Assembly: GCA_934747335.1 (NCBI GenBank)
Contig: CAKVGS010000020.1
Coordinates: 1 to 38,210 of the forward strand
Direction: 5' to 3'
Origin: an uncultured Candidatus Melainabacteria bacterium
GTDB taxonomy: Bacteria > Cyanobacteriota > Vampirovibrionia > Gastranaerophilales > Gastranaerophilaceae
Length of the DNA stretch: 38,210 nt
Position 1 is the stretch's first letter; each line of letters starts with the position of its first letter. Positions 1-7,112 of this stretch are shown here, one piece after another. The notes below the pieces were generated by a model that saw only the letters and a program-made list of their open reading frames with translations, searched no databases and had not been told where the DNA came from. The translations under genes were made by a program, and so were the position numbers.

Positions 1-471
1 AGAAAAGGTATGGAAGAAGCTCTTGAAGGCGGTATCTTAGCAGGATTCCCTATGATTGACGTTAAAGTTGAACTTTACGATGGTTCTTACCACGAAGTTG
101 ACTCTTCAGAAATGGCGTTCAAAATTGCCGGTTCTATGGCTATCAAGGAAGGTACTAGAAAAGCTCAACCTTGCATCCTTGAACCAATGATGAAAGTTGA
201 AATTGAAATTCCTGATGAATTCACAGGTACAATCATCGGTGACATTTCAAGAAGACGTGGTCGTGTTGAAGGTCAAGAACCTCAAGGCAACACAGGTAAC
301 GTAATCGTTAGAGCATTAGTTCCATTGGCTAATATGTTCGGTTACGCAACTGACTTGAGATCTAACACTCAAGGTCGTGGTACATTCTCTATGGAATTCC
401 ACAACTACGAACAAGTTCCTGCAAATATCGAAAAAGAAATTATCGAAAAAGCGGGAGCGAGCAGAGGCTAG
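1..471 (+). CDS. fusA: Elongation factor G, C-terminal part (partial at window start)
   Basis: The reading frame is open from base 1, so the gene starts before the window; about 156 C-terminal residues are visible. They match EF-G domains IV-V: the motif LYDGSYHEVDSSEMAFKIAG, the ferredoxin-like domain V beginning LEPMMKVEIEIP, the GDISRRRG stretch, and the near-invariant MFGYATDLRSNTQGRGTFSM followed by EFHNYEQVP. EF-G is the GTPase that drives tRNA and mRNA translocation on the ribosome and, with RRF, ribosome recycling. The gene ends in a short basic tail. No tuf gene follows; a 349-base spacer with a strong terminator separates it from the flagellar operon. Confidence 0.97.
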   Translation, partial: RKGMEEALEGGILAGFPMIDVKVELYDGSYHEVDSSEMAFKIAGSMAIKEGTRKAQPCILEPMMKVEIEIPDEFTGTIIGDISRRRGRVEGQEPQGNTGNVIVRALVPLANMFGYATDLRSNTQGRGTFSMEFHNYEQVPANIEKEIIEKAGASRG

Positions 472-585
472 AGCAATTTTGCCAAATACCGATTAGGTAT
501 GTCGGCAAAATGCGGAACGCCGTCTAACGCGAGCGAACAAGACGGCAGGCGCTTCTAAGTAAGAGTTGCTAAATAATTCTGTTTA

Positions 586-624
586 ATACGTGTGAAAATT
601 TTTAAATTTTCACACGTATTTTTA
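586..624 (+). terminator. Rho-independent terminator of fusA
   Basis: A perfect 16-bp stem (586-601 with 604-619, beginning ATACGTGTG) has a 2-base loop and is followed by a T-run. The left arm lacks a preceding A-run, so it mainly serves the + strand. Confidence 0.88.
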
Positions 625-663
625 TTGGGTGAAAGTTAATGGTGCTATTTTTTGCATCATTAT

Positions 664-686
664 ATAGACCAAATGGTCTATTTTTT
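664..686 (+). terminator. Second short hairpin with T-run
   Basis: The stem ATAGACC/GGTCTAT has loop AAAT and runs directly into T5. It may be a backup terminator for fusA readthrough ahead of the flagellar operon. Confidence 0.5.
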
Positions 687-708
687 ATTTTCAATTTTAA
701 TCTTTCGA

Positions 709-737
709 TTGATGTTGCTTCCAATTAAATATATTAC
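709..737 (+). promoter_or_regulatory. Candidate promoter of the flagellar operon
   Basis: TTGATG and TATTAC are separated by exactly 17 bases, each matching 4 of 6 consensus positions of sigma-70. No convincing sigma-28 or sigma-54 signature was found in 690-820. It lies about 80 bases before the first gene. Confidence 0.3.
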
Positions 738-820
738 ACTTTTATTGGGAAGTAATATCCCGAAATTGTAGATAAAGACTTGGGTAAGTAAAAAAGAATA
801 AGCGGAGAGAGGTAAGTAAG

Positions 821-1369
821 GTGAATCTTACAAGCTTGGACGTAACATTACAACGTATTAATATGATTGAAAATCAATTTCAATCACTTATGTCTTATGG
901 CGCAAAACCTGACGAAGATTTTCAAAAAATCCTCGACTCTTCAATTGCTCATAAATCTAACCCAACAGACACATCCAGAAGTGAAATCAATGACTTAATC
1001 GAAAAATACGCAGAAAAAAACGGTCTTGATTCAGACTTCGTAAAAGCTGTTGTTAAGCAAGAATCAGGATTTAATCCTCAAGCAACTTCAAGTTGCGGCG
1101 CAATGGGCTTAATGCAATTAATGCCGGGGACAGCTCAAGGTTTGGGTGTTACAAATGCTTATGACGCTGAACAAAACATTATGGGTGGAACAAAGTACTT
1201 AAAAGGACTTATGGACAGATTTGATAACAACAAATCTTTAGCTTTAGCGGCTTATAACGCCGGCCCTAATGCGGTTAAGAAGTATGGCGGAATTCCACCT
1301 TATATGGAAACGCAAAACTATGTTAAAAGTGTTCTTAGCAATTATGACAAAATGAAAGGAGCGAACTAA
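821..1369 (+). CDS. Flagellar-operon lytic transglycosylase (SLT domain)
   Basis: The protein has 182 residues. The N-terminal 50 are helical and polar. The SLT goose-type lysozyme fold follows from about residue 55: catalytic Glu81 in VKQESGFNP, then GAMGLMQLMPGTA, and the late motif ALAAYNAGPNAV. It would cleave peptidoglycan to let the rod through. No signal peptide is evident, so export by the flagellar type III apparatus is possible, as for other rod-associated hydrolases. The GTG start is chosen because AGAGAGG sits 8 bases upstream; there is no better ATG. It is 3 bases from flgF. The FlgJ homologue downstream lacks any hydrolase domain, so this gene probably supplies that activity. 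Confidence 0.88.
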   Translation: MNLTSLDVTLQRINMIENQFQSLMSYGAKPDEDFQKILDSSIAHKSNPTDTSRSEINDLIEKYAEKNGLDSDFVKAVVKQESGFNPQATSSCGAMGLMQLMPGTAQGLGVTNAYDAEQNIMGGTKYLKGLMDRFDNNKSLALAAYNAGPNAVKKYGGIPPYMETQNYVKSVLSNYDKMKGAN

Positions 1370-1372
1370 CAA

Positions 1373-2200
1373 ATGCTAGTAAGAAGTTTTGAATCAGCTG
1401 CAAATGGTATGCTTGCTCTTATGGATATGAACGACAATACTGCTAATAACCTTGCAAACGTAAATACGGTTGGTTATAAAAAAGGTTCTTTGCGTTTCAA
1501 AGATGTTATGCAATCAGCTGTGTATTCTCAAGAAGGTTCAATTTTAAGAAATGATTCAAACAGATATTTAGGAAATATCAGCTGTGGAAGTCAGAGCATG
1601 CAATATACACACGATTTTTCACAAGGTGCTTTGACAAAGACTTCAAACCCTTACGATGTAGCGATTGAAGGCGATGGTTTCTTCAAAATTCAAGATGACA
1701 ACGGTAATGTGTCATATACTCGTAACGGTTCTTTTGTTGTAGATAGAGGTTATTGGTTAAAGACAAAACAAGGCGAATATGTTTTGGATATTAACAACAG
1801 AAGAATTAGAATGCTTCCTGAAGATATGGAAGATGAAACAGTTTTCAGAGATAGAAAAGATATCGTTATTGCCGAAAACGGTAACATCGAAATCAATTCT
1901 TACAACCAAAAAATTCCGCTTCAAACAATTGGGGTGTGGGATTTTTCAGACAAAGACGATTTGTTTGAAGTTGGTGACGCAAAATTTATTCCGCGTGATA
2001 CAGTGAACAATCCGGAATTGCGTTCTGAAAAATTCACAGTACAACAAGGGATGTTAGAGCTTTCCAACTCAAATGTAATTAAGGAAATGATTAATACAAT
2101 TAACACAACAAGAAATTATGAAAGTTTAACAAAACTTGTAAGCACAAATAGCGATATGCTGACTACGGCAGTTTCGGTGGGACGTATTCGAACATCGTAG
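1373..2200 (+). CDS. flgF: Flagellar proximal-rod protein FlgF (FlgF/FlgG family)
   Basis: The 275-residue protein opens with the rod/hook family N-terminus, including NTANNLANVNTVGYKKG, equivalent to the conserved ANNLANxxTxGFK signature. The DVAIEGDGFFKI segment near residue 100 is the FlgE/F/G domain, and the C-terminus ends in a coiled-coil-forming ISTxxNYE-type helix (INTTRNYESLTKLV). Such proteins are exported by the flagellar type III system and polymerise as the rod. FlgF rather than FlgG is assigned because it precedes a second, more canonical FlgG-like gene and is more divergent. It is separated from flgG by a 122-bp octamer-armed element. Confidence 0.85.
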   Translation: MLVRSFESAANGMLALMDMNDNTANNLANVNTVGYKKGSLRFKDVMQSAVYSQEGSILRNDSNRYLGNISCGSQSMQYTHDFSQGALTKTSNPYDVAIEGDGFFKIQDDNGNVSYTRNGSFVVDRGYWLKTKQGEYVLDINNRRIRMLPEDMEDETVFRDRKDIVIAENGNIEINSYNQKIPLQTIGVWDFSDKDDLFEVGDAKFIPRDTVNNPELRSEKFTVQQGMLELSNSNVIKEMINTINTTRNYESLTKLVSTNSDMLTTAVSVGRIRTS

Positions 2201-2211
2201 AAACGAAAAAT

Positions 2212-2333
2212 AGTTTAGTAGTTTAGGAGTTGAGAAGTTTAGAAGAAGTTATAAAATTTTCAACAAATAAACCGGTCATAGAAAAATAATCTAAAATTTC
2301 TTCTCAACTACTAAACTACTAAACTTCTAAACT
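2212..2333 (+). repeat. Octamer-armed hairpin element, copy 1 (flgF-flgG gap)
   Basis: The left arm has four 8-bp units reading AGTTTAGT, AGTTTAGG, AGTTGAGA, AGTTTAGA. The core starts AGAAGTTATAAAATTTTC and ends TCTAAAATTTCTT. The right arm is four octamers in inverted orientation. It starts 12 bases after the flgF stop and ends 5 bases before the flgG ribosome-binding site GAGG. Confidence 0.9.
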
Positions 2334-2349
2334 AAAATGAGGAACAAAA

Positions 2350-3135
2350 ATGTTAAGAGCACTAACAACAGCAGCAACAGGTATGATAGCACAACAAAAC
2401 TATCTTGACGTTATCGCAAACAACGTAGCGAACGTTAATACTACTGCGTTTAAACAATCTCGTATTGAGTTTCAAGACTTGTTATCACAAGCCGTTAGAA
2501 CTCCGGGGGCATTGATGAACCAAGGTACTTATCAACCTGTTGGTATCGAAATCGGATTAGGTGTTAAGACAGCTGCAACAACTCGTGTTTTCACTCAAGG
2601 TGTTGCAATTTCTACGGGTCGTCAACTTGATATTGAAATCGAAGGCGAAGGCTTTTTACAAGTTATGAAAGAAGATGGCTCATTAGCATACACTCGTGAC
2701 GGTTGTTTACAAGTGGATTCTTTAGGTCAGTTGTGTACAAACGATGGTTTACTAATCCAGCCTTCCGTTTCAATTCCACGTGACGCAACAGAAATCACAA
2801 TTACACAAGACGGTAATATTTCTGTAACACTTCCGGGGCAAACACAACAATCAATTGTTGGTTCTTTGCAGTTGGTTAAATTCCAAAACCCATCAGGTTT
2901 GTTGTCAATTGGACACAACTTGTACAAAGAAACTCAAGCATCAGGCAACCCTGTTCAAGATACTCCGGGGCAAAACGGTTTAGGTTTGATTCAACAATGT
3001 ATGTTAGAAGGTTCAAATGTTCAAATCGTAGATGAGCTTGTAGGTTTGATTAAGGCAGAAAGAGCATTTGAATCAAATTCAAAAATCATTAACGCATCAA
3101 GTAGTATATTACAGTTGACGAATCAGATGAGCTAG
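2350..3135 (+). CDS. flgG: Flagellar distal-rod protein FlgG
   Basis: The length of 261 residues is typical for FlgG. The N-terminus MLRALTTAATGMIAQQ and VIANNVANVNTTAFKQSR are the canonical FlgG motifs; IEIEGEGFLQVM follows, and the C-terminus ends ERAFESNSKII. It forms the distal rod that passes through the P and L rings. The ATG is preceded by GAGG at 6-7 bases. The next gene, flgA, lies after a divergent octamer-type element. Confidence 0.95.
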   Translation: MLRALTTAATGMIAQQNYLDVIANNVANVNTTAFKQSRIEFQDLLSQAVRTPGALMNQGTYQPVGIEIGLGVKTAATTRVFTQGVAISTGRQLDIEIEGEGFLQVMKEDGSLAYTRDGCLQVDSLGQLCTNDGLLIQPSVSIPRDATEITITQDGNISVTLPGQTQQSIVGSLQLVKFQNPSGLLSIGHNLYKETQASGNPVQDTPGQNGLGLIQQCMLEGSNVQIVDELVGLIKAERAFESNSKIINASSSILQLTNQMS

Positions 3136-3147
3136 GGGAGAGGAGAA

Positions 3148-3272
3148 AGTTGAAAGGTTGAAGGGTTGAATAGTTGAAAAGTTTGTTAAGCTCGCTTACG
3201 CTCACTATTCTATTTATGACCGAAGGGAATTTAAAGAACTTTTCCGCTCTTCCACTCTTCAACTCTTCAACT
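3148..3272 (+). repeat. Variant octamer-armed element (AGTTGAAG subtype, flgG-flgA gap)
   Basis: The left arm units are AGTTGAAA, GGTTGAAG, GGTTGAAT, AGTTGAAA. The right arm, read on the other strand, has AGTTGAAG twice and then AGTGGAAG and AGCGGAAA. The core differs from the other copies and contains TAAGCTCGCTTACGCTCAC. The architecture (period 8, inverted arms, between stop codon and next ribosome-binding site) matches the main family, so this is probably a second subfamily. Confidence 0.75.
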
Positions 3273-3287
3273 CAAAAAGGTAGTCAA

Positions 3288-3992
3288 GTGAAAAAATTTG
3301 TAGTAACAGCATTAATATTAACACTAAGCACTCTAGGCGCAAACGCTCAGATGGTTAGTTCTGCTGACGTTAAAGCTTCTGTTGCTAAGATTTTGGAAAC
3401 TAATTACAGCAAAATGATTAACGGCGATGTTGAGGTTAAAGTTTCAGCAACTCCGTTTGCTCAATTGCAATTACCTGATGGAAAGGTTTCATACAAAGTT
3501 GTTTCTGGCGGTGATAAAATTATGCCGCGCGATATCAAAAGAGTTGATGTTTATGTGAACAACGCTTTTATCAAGACTTTAAACTTGCCCGTTCAAACAA
3601 GCGTTTATCAAAACGTGCTTGTAGCGAGCGATACAATCGACAGAGAACAGGCAATTACAAGAGAATGCACAACTGTTAAAAAAGTTGATGTTTCTATGAA
3701 AATGGATTACGTACTTCCTGAAAAAATGCTATCTAAAGAAATGACAACTAAAAAAGCATTTCAAAAGGGAGAAGTGATAGACAAAAGATTTGTAAAAATT
3801 CGTCCTGACGTACAAAGAAACGGTGAAGTCAGAATTTTCTTTGTATCTAATGGGGATGTGATGGTTACAATCGACGGAACTGCGATGGCAGACGGTATGA
3901 CAGGCGATTACATTAACGTTGAAAACAAAAATTACAAGAAGGTTTACAATGGGAAGGTAATTGGGGAGAATCGAGTTTTGGTGGCAATTTAA
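3288..3992 (+). CDS. flgA: Flagellar P-ring assembly chaperone FlgA
   Basis: The protein has 234 residues from a GTG at 3288, chosen because it begins a clear Sec signal peptide (MKKFVVTALILTLSTLGANA) and is preceded by AAAGG; the longer frame back to a TTG at 3174 runs through the repeat element and is not used. The C-terminal half carries the SAF/FlgA-type domain (LPEKMLSKEMTTKKAFQKGE, then VFFVSNGDVMVTIDGTAM-like residues). FlgA works in the periplasm and helps FlgI assemble into the P ring. It precedes flgI, as in many flagellar operons. Confidence 0.85.
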   Translation: MKKFVVTALILTLSTLGANAQMVSSADVKASVAKILETNYSKMINGDVEVKVSATPFAQLQLPDGKVSYKVVSGGDKIMPRDIKRVDVYVNNAFIKTLNLPVQTSVYQNVLVASDTIDREQAITRECTTVKKVDVSMKMDYVLPEKMLSKEMTTKKAFQKGEVIDKRFVKIRPDVQRNGEVRIFFVSNGDVMVTIDGTAMADGMTGDYINVENKNYKKVYNGKVIGENRVLVAI

Positions 3993-4003
3993 GAGAGAGG
4001 ATG

Positions 4004-4118
4004 AGTTTATAAGTTTATAAGTTTAGAAGAAATTTTAGTTATTTTATTTTATCAAACTTGTTTATTTATTGAAAATTTATAACTTCTTCTCAACTTCTAA
4101 ACTCCTAAACTTCTCCCC
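4004..4118 (-). repeat. Octamer-armed hairpin element, copy 2, inverted (flgA-flgI gap)
   Basis: The core reads in the opposite orientation to copies 1 and 3-6: on the - strand it is AGAAGTTATAAATTTTCAAT followed by AAATAAACAAG. The + strand left arm has AGTTTATA, AGTTTATA, AGTTTAGA; the right arm ends with CTTCTCCCC. Confidence 0.9.
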
Positions 4119-4136
4119 TAAATATAGGTAAGTATA

Positions 4137-5237
4137 ATGAAAAAATTTTTAGCAACAATATTAGCAATATTTATGTTGGTTGGTTGTATGCCTGCTCAGG
4201 CAATCAACGCCAAGGTTCGTATAATGGATTTGACGCATATTAAAGGTGTGCGAGAAAACCAACTTGTTGGATACGGCGTTGTAGTTGGTCTTCCTGGGAC
4301 TGGTGATAACTCTCGTTCAACACAAATTACGAACAAGATGTTACTAAGAAATTTAGGTACAGTAATTGAGCAAGAAAACTATATCCAAAAAGGTGCATCA
4401 GCAGCGGTAATCGTTACTGCAACTGTTCCTCCGTTCTCTAAAAACGGCGACAAAATTGACGTAACAGTTTCTGCAATGGCTGACTGTAAAAGTTTAGAAG
4501 GCGGTGTTCTTGTTCAAACAATTTTGAAAGCACCAAACGGTGAAGCCGTAGCAGTTGCTCAAGGCCCTCTTTCAGTAGGTGGTATCAATAAAATTGCCGG
4601 AGGTTCATCAGCTAGAACTGCAATCACTACAACAGGTCGTATCCCTGGGGGTGCAATAATTGAACGTGATATTTACACAGAAATCGGTGATGAAAATTCA
4701 ATTACACTTTCTATTGATCGTTCAGACTATACACTTGTTTCAAGAATTGCAAAAACAGTTTCTCAAGTAGCGCCTGCTAAAGCTATTGACGGAAGTTCAG
4801 TAAGAGTAGAAATCCCTGCAAGATTTATTAACGACAGAGTTTCTTTCTTATCAATTATTGAAAATTTGGAAGTTGCGCCGACGTTAGAGCCTGCAAAAGT
4901 TGTTGTAAACGAAAGAACAGGAACGGTTGTAATCGGTGCGGATGTTAAGCTTCTTCCTGCAGCCGTTGCACACGGAAACATCACGGTTACTGTTTCTACA
5001 ACAAATGATGTTTCACAGCCAAACGGTTTTTCAAACGGTGCAACTGTTGGGTTTGAAAACTCTGATATTCAGATAAATAAAGCACCGGGAAGTTTGGTTA
5101 CAATGCCTGCTAACAGTAATTTAAATGATTTAGTAAGGGCATTAAACTCAATCGGCGTAGCACCGGTTGACCTAATCTCAATCTTGCAAGCATTGAAAAA
5201 ATCAGGAAGTTTGCAAGCGGAGTTGGTTATAATTTAG
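4137..5237 (+). CDS. flgI: Flagellar P-ring protein FlgI
   Basis: The length of 366 residues is typical. After the signal peptide come IKGVRENQLVGYGVVVGLPG with TGDNS, then VTATVPPFSKNGDKIDVTVSA and GGVLVQTILKAPNGEAVAVA, all hallmark FlgI motifs; the end LVRALNSIGVAPVDLISILQ is conserved too. FlgI forms the periplasmic P ring around the rod and implies a diderm envelope. The signal peptide contains LVGC, which fits a lipobox, five residues before a possible signal-peptidase I site at AQA. FlgI is usually not a lipoprotein, so processing is open. The ribosome-binding site is AGGTAAGT, before the ATG. Confidence 0.97.
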   Translation: MKKFLATILAIFMLVGCMPAQAINAKVRIMDLTHIKGVRENQLVGYGVVVGLPGTGDNSRSTQITNKMLLRNLGTVIEQENYIQKGASAAVIVTATVPPFSKNGDKIDVTVSAMADCKSLEGGVLVQTILKAPNGEAVAVAQGPLSVGGINKIAGGSSARTAITTTGRIPGGAIIERDIYTEIGDENSITLSIDRSDYTLVSRIAKTVSQVAPAKAIDGSSVRVEIPARFINDRVSFLSIIENLEVAPTLEPAKVVVNERTGTVVIGADVKLLPAAVAHGNITVTVSTTNDVSQPNGFSNGATVGFENSDIQINKAPGSLVTMPANSNLNDLVRALNSIGVAPVDLISILQALKKSGSLQAELVII

Positions 5238-5241
5238 AGAA

Positions 5242-5372
5242 GGGGAGAAGTTTAGGAGTTTATAAGTTGAGAAGAAGTTATAAATTTTCAATAAATAAAC
5301 AAGTCAGATAATAGAAAATAACTAAAATTTCTTCTAAACTACTCAACTTCTAAACTCCTAAACTCCTAAACT
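5242..5372 (+). repeat. Octamer-armed hairpin element, copy 3 (flgI-flgJ gap)
   Basis: The left end GGGGAGA is followed by AGTTTAGG, AGTTTATA, AGTTGAGA; the core is AGAAGTTATAAATTTTCAAT to ACTAAAATTTCTT; the right arm has five inverted octamers. It starts 4 bases after the flgI stop codon. Confidence 0.9.
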
Positions 5373-5411
5373 ACAATGTTCTTTAATTACTGCAACAAAT
5401 AAGGAGCAAAA

Positions 5412-5762
5412 ATGGACTTTTCAACACCTACAATAGATTTAATAAAAAACGGTTTGCACAATGCGCAGACAGTGAATGCTGATCAGGTTTTGTATAACAG
5501 AATCAAAGAATCAGGCGATAATAAAGAGCAATTAAGAAAAGTTGCAACAGAATTCGAGAGTATTTTTGTTACAAAAATGCTTTCACAAATGGATAAAACC
5601 GTTGACCACGAAAACGGTTTGTTCGGACAAGAACAACACTACATAGATACCTTTAAACCTATTGTTTATCAACAAATGGGTAGAGATATCGCAAATAATC
5701 CGAGAACAAGCTTTGGCTTTGCAGATCAGATTTATAGACAGATGGAGAAGTATGTTAATTAA
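5412..5762 (+). CDS. flgJ: Rod-binding protein FlgJ, N-terminal domain only
   Basis: The protein has 116 residues. The core LRKVATEFESIFVTKMLSQM, then QEQHYIDTFKPIVYQQMGRD, is the FlgJ rod-binding domain, a rod-cap-like scaffold. Enterobacterial FlgJ is about 310 residues with a C-terminal muramidase; this one stops after the first domain, as in many other phyla. The peptidoglycan hydrolase is probably the separate SLT gene at the head of the operon. The start is ATG with AAGGAGC 5-6 bases upstream. Confidence 0.9.
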   Translation: MDFSTPTIDLIKNGLHNAQTVNADQVLYNRIKESGDNKEQLRKVATEFESIFVTKMLSQMDKTVDHENGLFGQEQHYIDTFKPIVYQQMGRDIANNPRTSFGFADQIYRQMEKYVN

Positions 5763-5895
5763 AGTTTATAAGTTGAGGAGTTTAGTAGTTGAGAAGAAGT
5801 TATAAAATTTTCAATAGGCAAACAAGTTCAATAAAAAGTAATAACTAAAATTTCTTCTAAACTCCTAAACTTATAAACTACTAAACTACTAAACT
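5763..5895 (+). repeat. Octamer-armed hairpin element, copy 4
   Basis: The arm begins directly at the flgJ stop codon. Units are AGTTTATA, AGTTGAGG, AGTTTAGT, AGTTGAGA; the core is AGAAGTTATAAAATTTTCAA; the right arm has five inverted octamers ending 17 bases before the next ATG. Confidence 0.9.
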
Positions 5896-5911
5896 AGAAA
5901 GAAAGGTCACC

Positions 5912-6187
5912 ATGCTACCAAGAATAGAATCAAATTCAGTACAACAATTCAGCGCACTAAGTGCGTTTAAGTCTAATAAAAATTTAGCACCTCAAAAAGA
6001 GGAAAATTCAGAAATTGAAGTTTCTCGCGGAACGGAAACGGCATCTGCAAAATCTTTATTGGATAGAATTGATGTAAATGATGTACGAGAATGTGCAAAA
6101 ACTGTTGGAGAATTCAACATTTCGGATGATGACATAAAGTATGGATTGCTTTATGGTAGAAGTGTGATAGCAGAATTTTTGTGCTAG
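5912..6187 (+). CDS. Small flagellar-operon protein, possibly FlgM-like
   Basis: The protein has 91 residues, with a ribosome-binding site AAAGG 7-8 bases before ATG. The first 45 residues are polar and likely disordered. The C-terminal half (LLDRIDVNDVRECAKTVGEF then NISDDDIKYGLLYGRSVIAEFL) looks helical. A disordered N-terminus and two C-terminal helices of about this size are what anti-sigma-28 factor FlgM looks like, and the location in the operon fits. However, the residues are not convincingly FlgM, so I call the function unproven. It sits between two octamer elements. Confidence 0.6.
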   Translation: MLPRIESNSVQQFSALSAFKSNKNLAPQKEENSEIEVSRGTETASAKSLLDRIDVNDVRECAKTVGEFNISDDDIKYGLLYGRSVIAEFLC

Positions 6188-6203
6188 ACAAGGGGAAAAT
6201 AAG

Positions 6204-6350
6204 AGTGGAGAAGTTTGTTAATTAAAGTTTATAAGTTTAGGAGTTTAGTAGTTGAGAAGAAGTTATAAAATTTTCAATAGGTCAACTAGTTCAACAAAAA
6301 ATAATAACTAAAATTTCTTCTAAACTACTAAACTCCTAAACTTCTCCACT
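6204..6350 (+). repeat. Octamer-armed hairpin element, copy 5
   Basis: The outer ends AGTGGAGAAGTTT (6204-6216) and its exact inverse (6338-6350) form a 13-bp outer stem. Inside lie AGTTTATA, AGTTTAGG, AGTTTAGT, AGTTGAGA and the usual core. The left flank (GAGAAGTTTGTTAATTAAAG) is nearly identical to the flgJ 3' end before copy 4, so this copy probably arose by local duplication. Confidence 0.9.
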
Positions 6351-6366
6351 AAATAAAGGTAAGTAT

Positions 6367-6981
6367 ATGAAAAAAGTTATATTAACAATAGCATTAATCT
6401 TAACCACAGCAACAATGGGTGTGCAAGCAGAGTCTTTGTTCACACTTGGTGCAACACAAAACTACGCAGGTGTTCCTCGTTCTTTGTTCGGCGGAGTACA
6501 AGCGCACCAAATTGGCGATTTGTTATCAATAATTATGAGTGAAAATATCACTGTTAGTGATAATTTAACATATTCTTCAGAAAAATCTTCAACAACAGAA
6601 GATTCTTTCACAAACTTTATTAAAGATTGGTTTGGACTTAAATTCTTAAAAAGTTCAAACGGTTATGGCGGCTCTAACGAGGTTTCAAACTCAGCTGCCG
6701 GCGGTCGTTCTATGTCATTTGGCGATAAAATCGCAGTACAGGTTGTACAACAACTTCCTAACGGAAACCTTGCAGTACAAGGTAAAAAGACATTAGTAAA
6801 CGGCAATGAAAGAATGGATTTTATTATAACGGGTGTGGTCGATCCTCGTTGGCTTAACGTAAATGGCGAAATCTATTCTTATAATGTTTCTAACCTACAA
6901 TTTGCATTGTCAGGTAGAGGCGCAATATCTAGAAACCAAAACGAAGGAATATTTAATAGGTTTATTAAGTATTTGTTCTAA
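6367..6981 (+). CDS. flgH: Flagellar L-ring protein FlgH
   Basis: The protein has 204 residues. FlgH motifs are present: LFGGVQAHQIGDLLSIIMSE, GDKIAVQVVQQLPNGNLAV followed by QGKKTLVNG, and IITGVVDPRWLNVNGEIYS. It forms the outer-membrane L ring. The N-terminus is a Sec signal peptide (MKKVILTIALILTTATMGVQ then AES) with no cysteine, so there is no lipobox, although enterobacterial FlgH is a lipoprotein. Outer-membrane anchoring may therefore differ here. The ribosome-binding site AAAGGTAAG precedes the ATG. Confidence 0.95.
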   Translation: MKKVILTIALILTTATMGVQAESLFTLGATQNYAGVPRSLFGGVQAHQIGDLLSIIMSENITVSDNLTYSSEKSSTTEDSFTNFIKDWFGLKFLKSSNGYGGSNEVSNSAAGGRSMSFGDKIAVQVVQQLPNGNLAVQGKKTLVNGNERMDFIITGVVDPRWLNVNGEIYSYNVSNLQFALSGRGAISRNQNEGIFNRFIKYLF

Positions 6982-6991
6982 TAAAGAGGTG

Positions 6992-7109
6992 AGTTTAGGA
7001 GTTTAGAAGTTGAGAAGATGTTATAATATTTTCAATAAATAAACTTGTTTTACAAAAAAAAATAATCTAAAACATCTTCTCAACTTCTAAACTCTTAAAC
7101 TTCTAAACT
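6992..7109 (+). repeat. Octamer-armed hairpin element, copy 6, with paired arm substitutions
   Basis: Units AGTTTAGG, AGTTTAGA, AGTTGAGA are followed by AGATGTTATAATATTTTC. The left inner arm AGAAGATGTT (7013-7022) and the right inner arm AACATCTTCT (7071-7080) both differ from the other copies and remain perfectly complementary. The right arm ends 3 bases before the flgN ATG. Confidence 0.9.
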
Positions 7110-7112
7110 AAA

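Larger units (their letters stand above)
472..820. other. Intergenic spacer fusA-flagellar operon
   Basis: No ORF is seen. From left to right it holds a nested hairpin at 477-512 (outer arms TTTTGCC/GGCAAAA, inner ATACC/GGTAT), a second imperfect stem around 521-545 (GCCGTC/GACGGC), the 16-bp terminator at 586-624, a shorter hairpin with a T-run at 665-686, and a weak promoter candidate at 709-737. The hairpins right after the EF-G stop could shape the 3' end of the fusA transcript. Confidence 0.6.

Noticed and set aside
3174..3287. N-terminal extension of FlgA
   Set aside because: It is translated from the repeat element; the signal peptide and ribosome-binding site place the start at 3288.
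2212..7109. Octamer arrays as CRISPR-like repeats
   Set aside because: The period is 8 bases with no spacers, arms are inverted, and there are no cas genes.
2212..7109. Octamer hairpins as ordinary terminators
   Set aside because: The arms are AT-rich and imperfect, no T-run follows the right arm, and terminating within each gap would destroy the operon.
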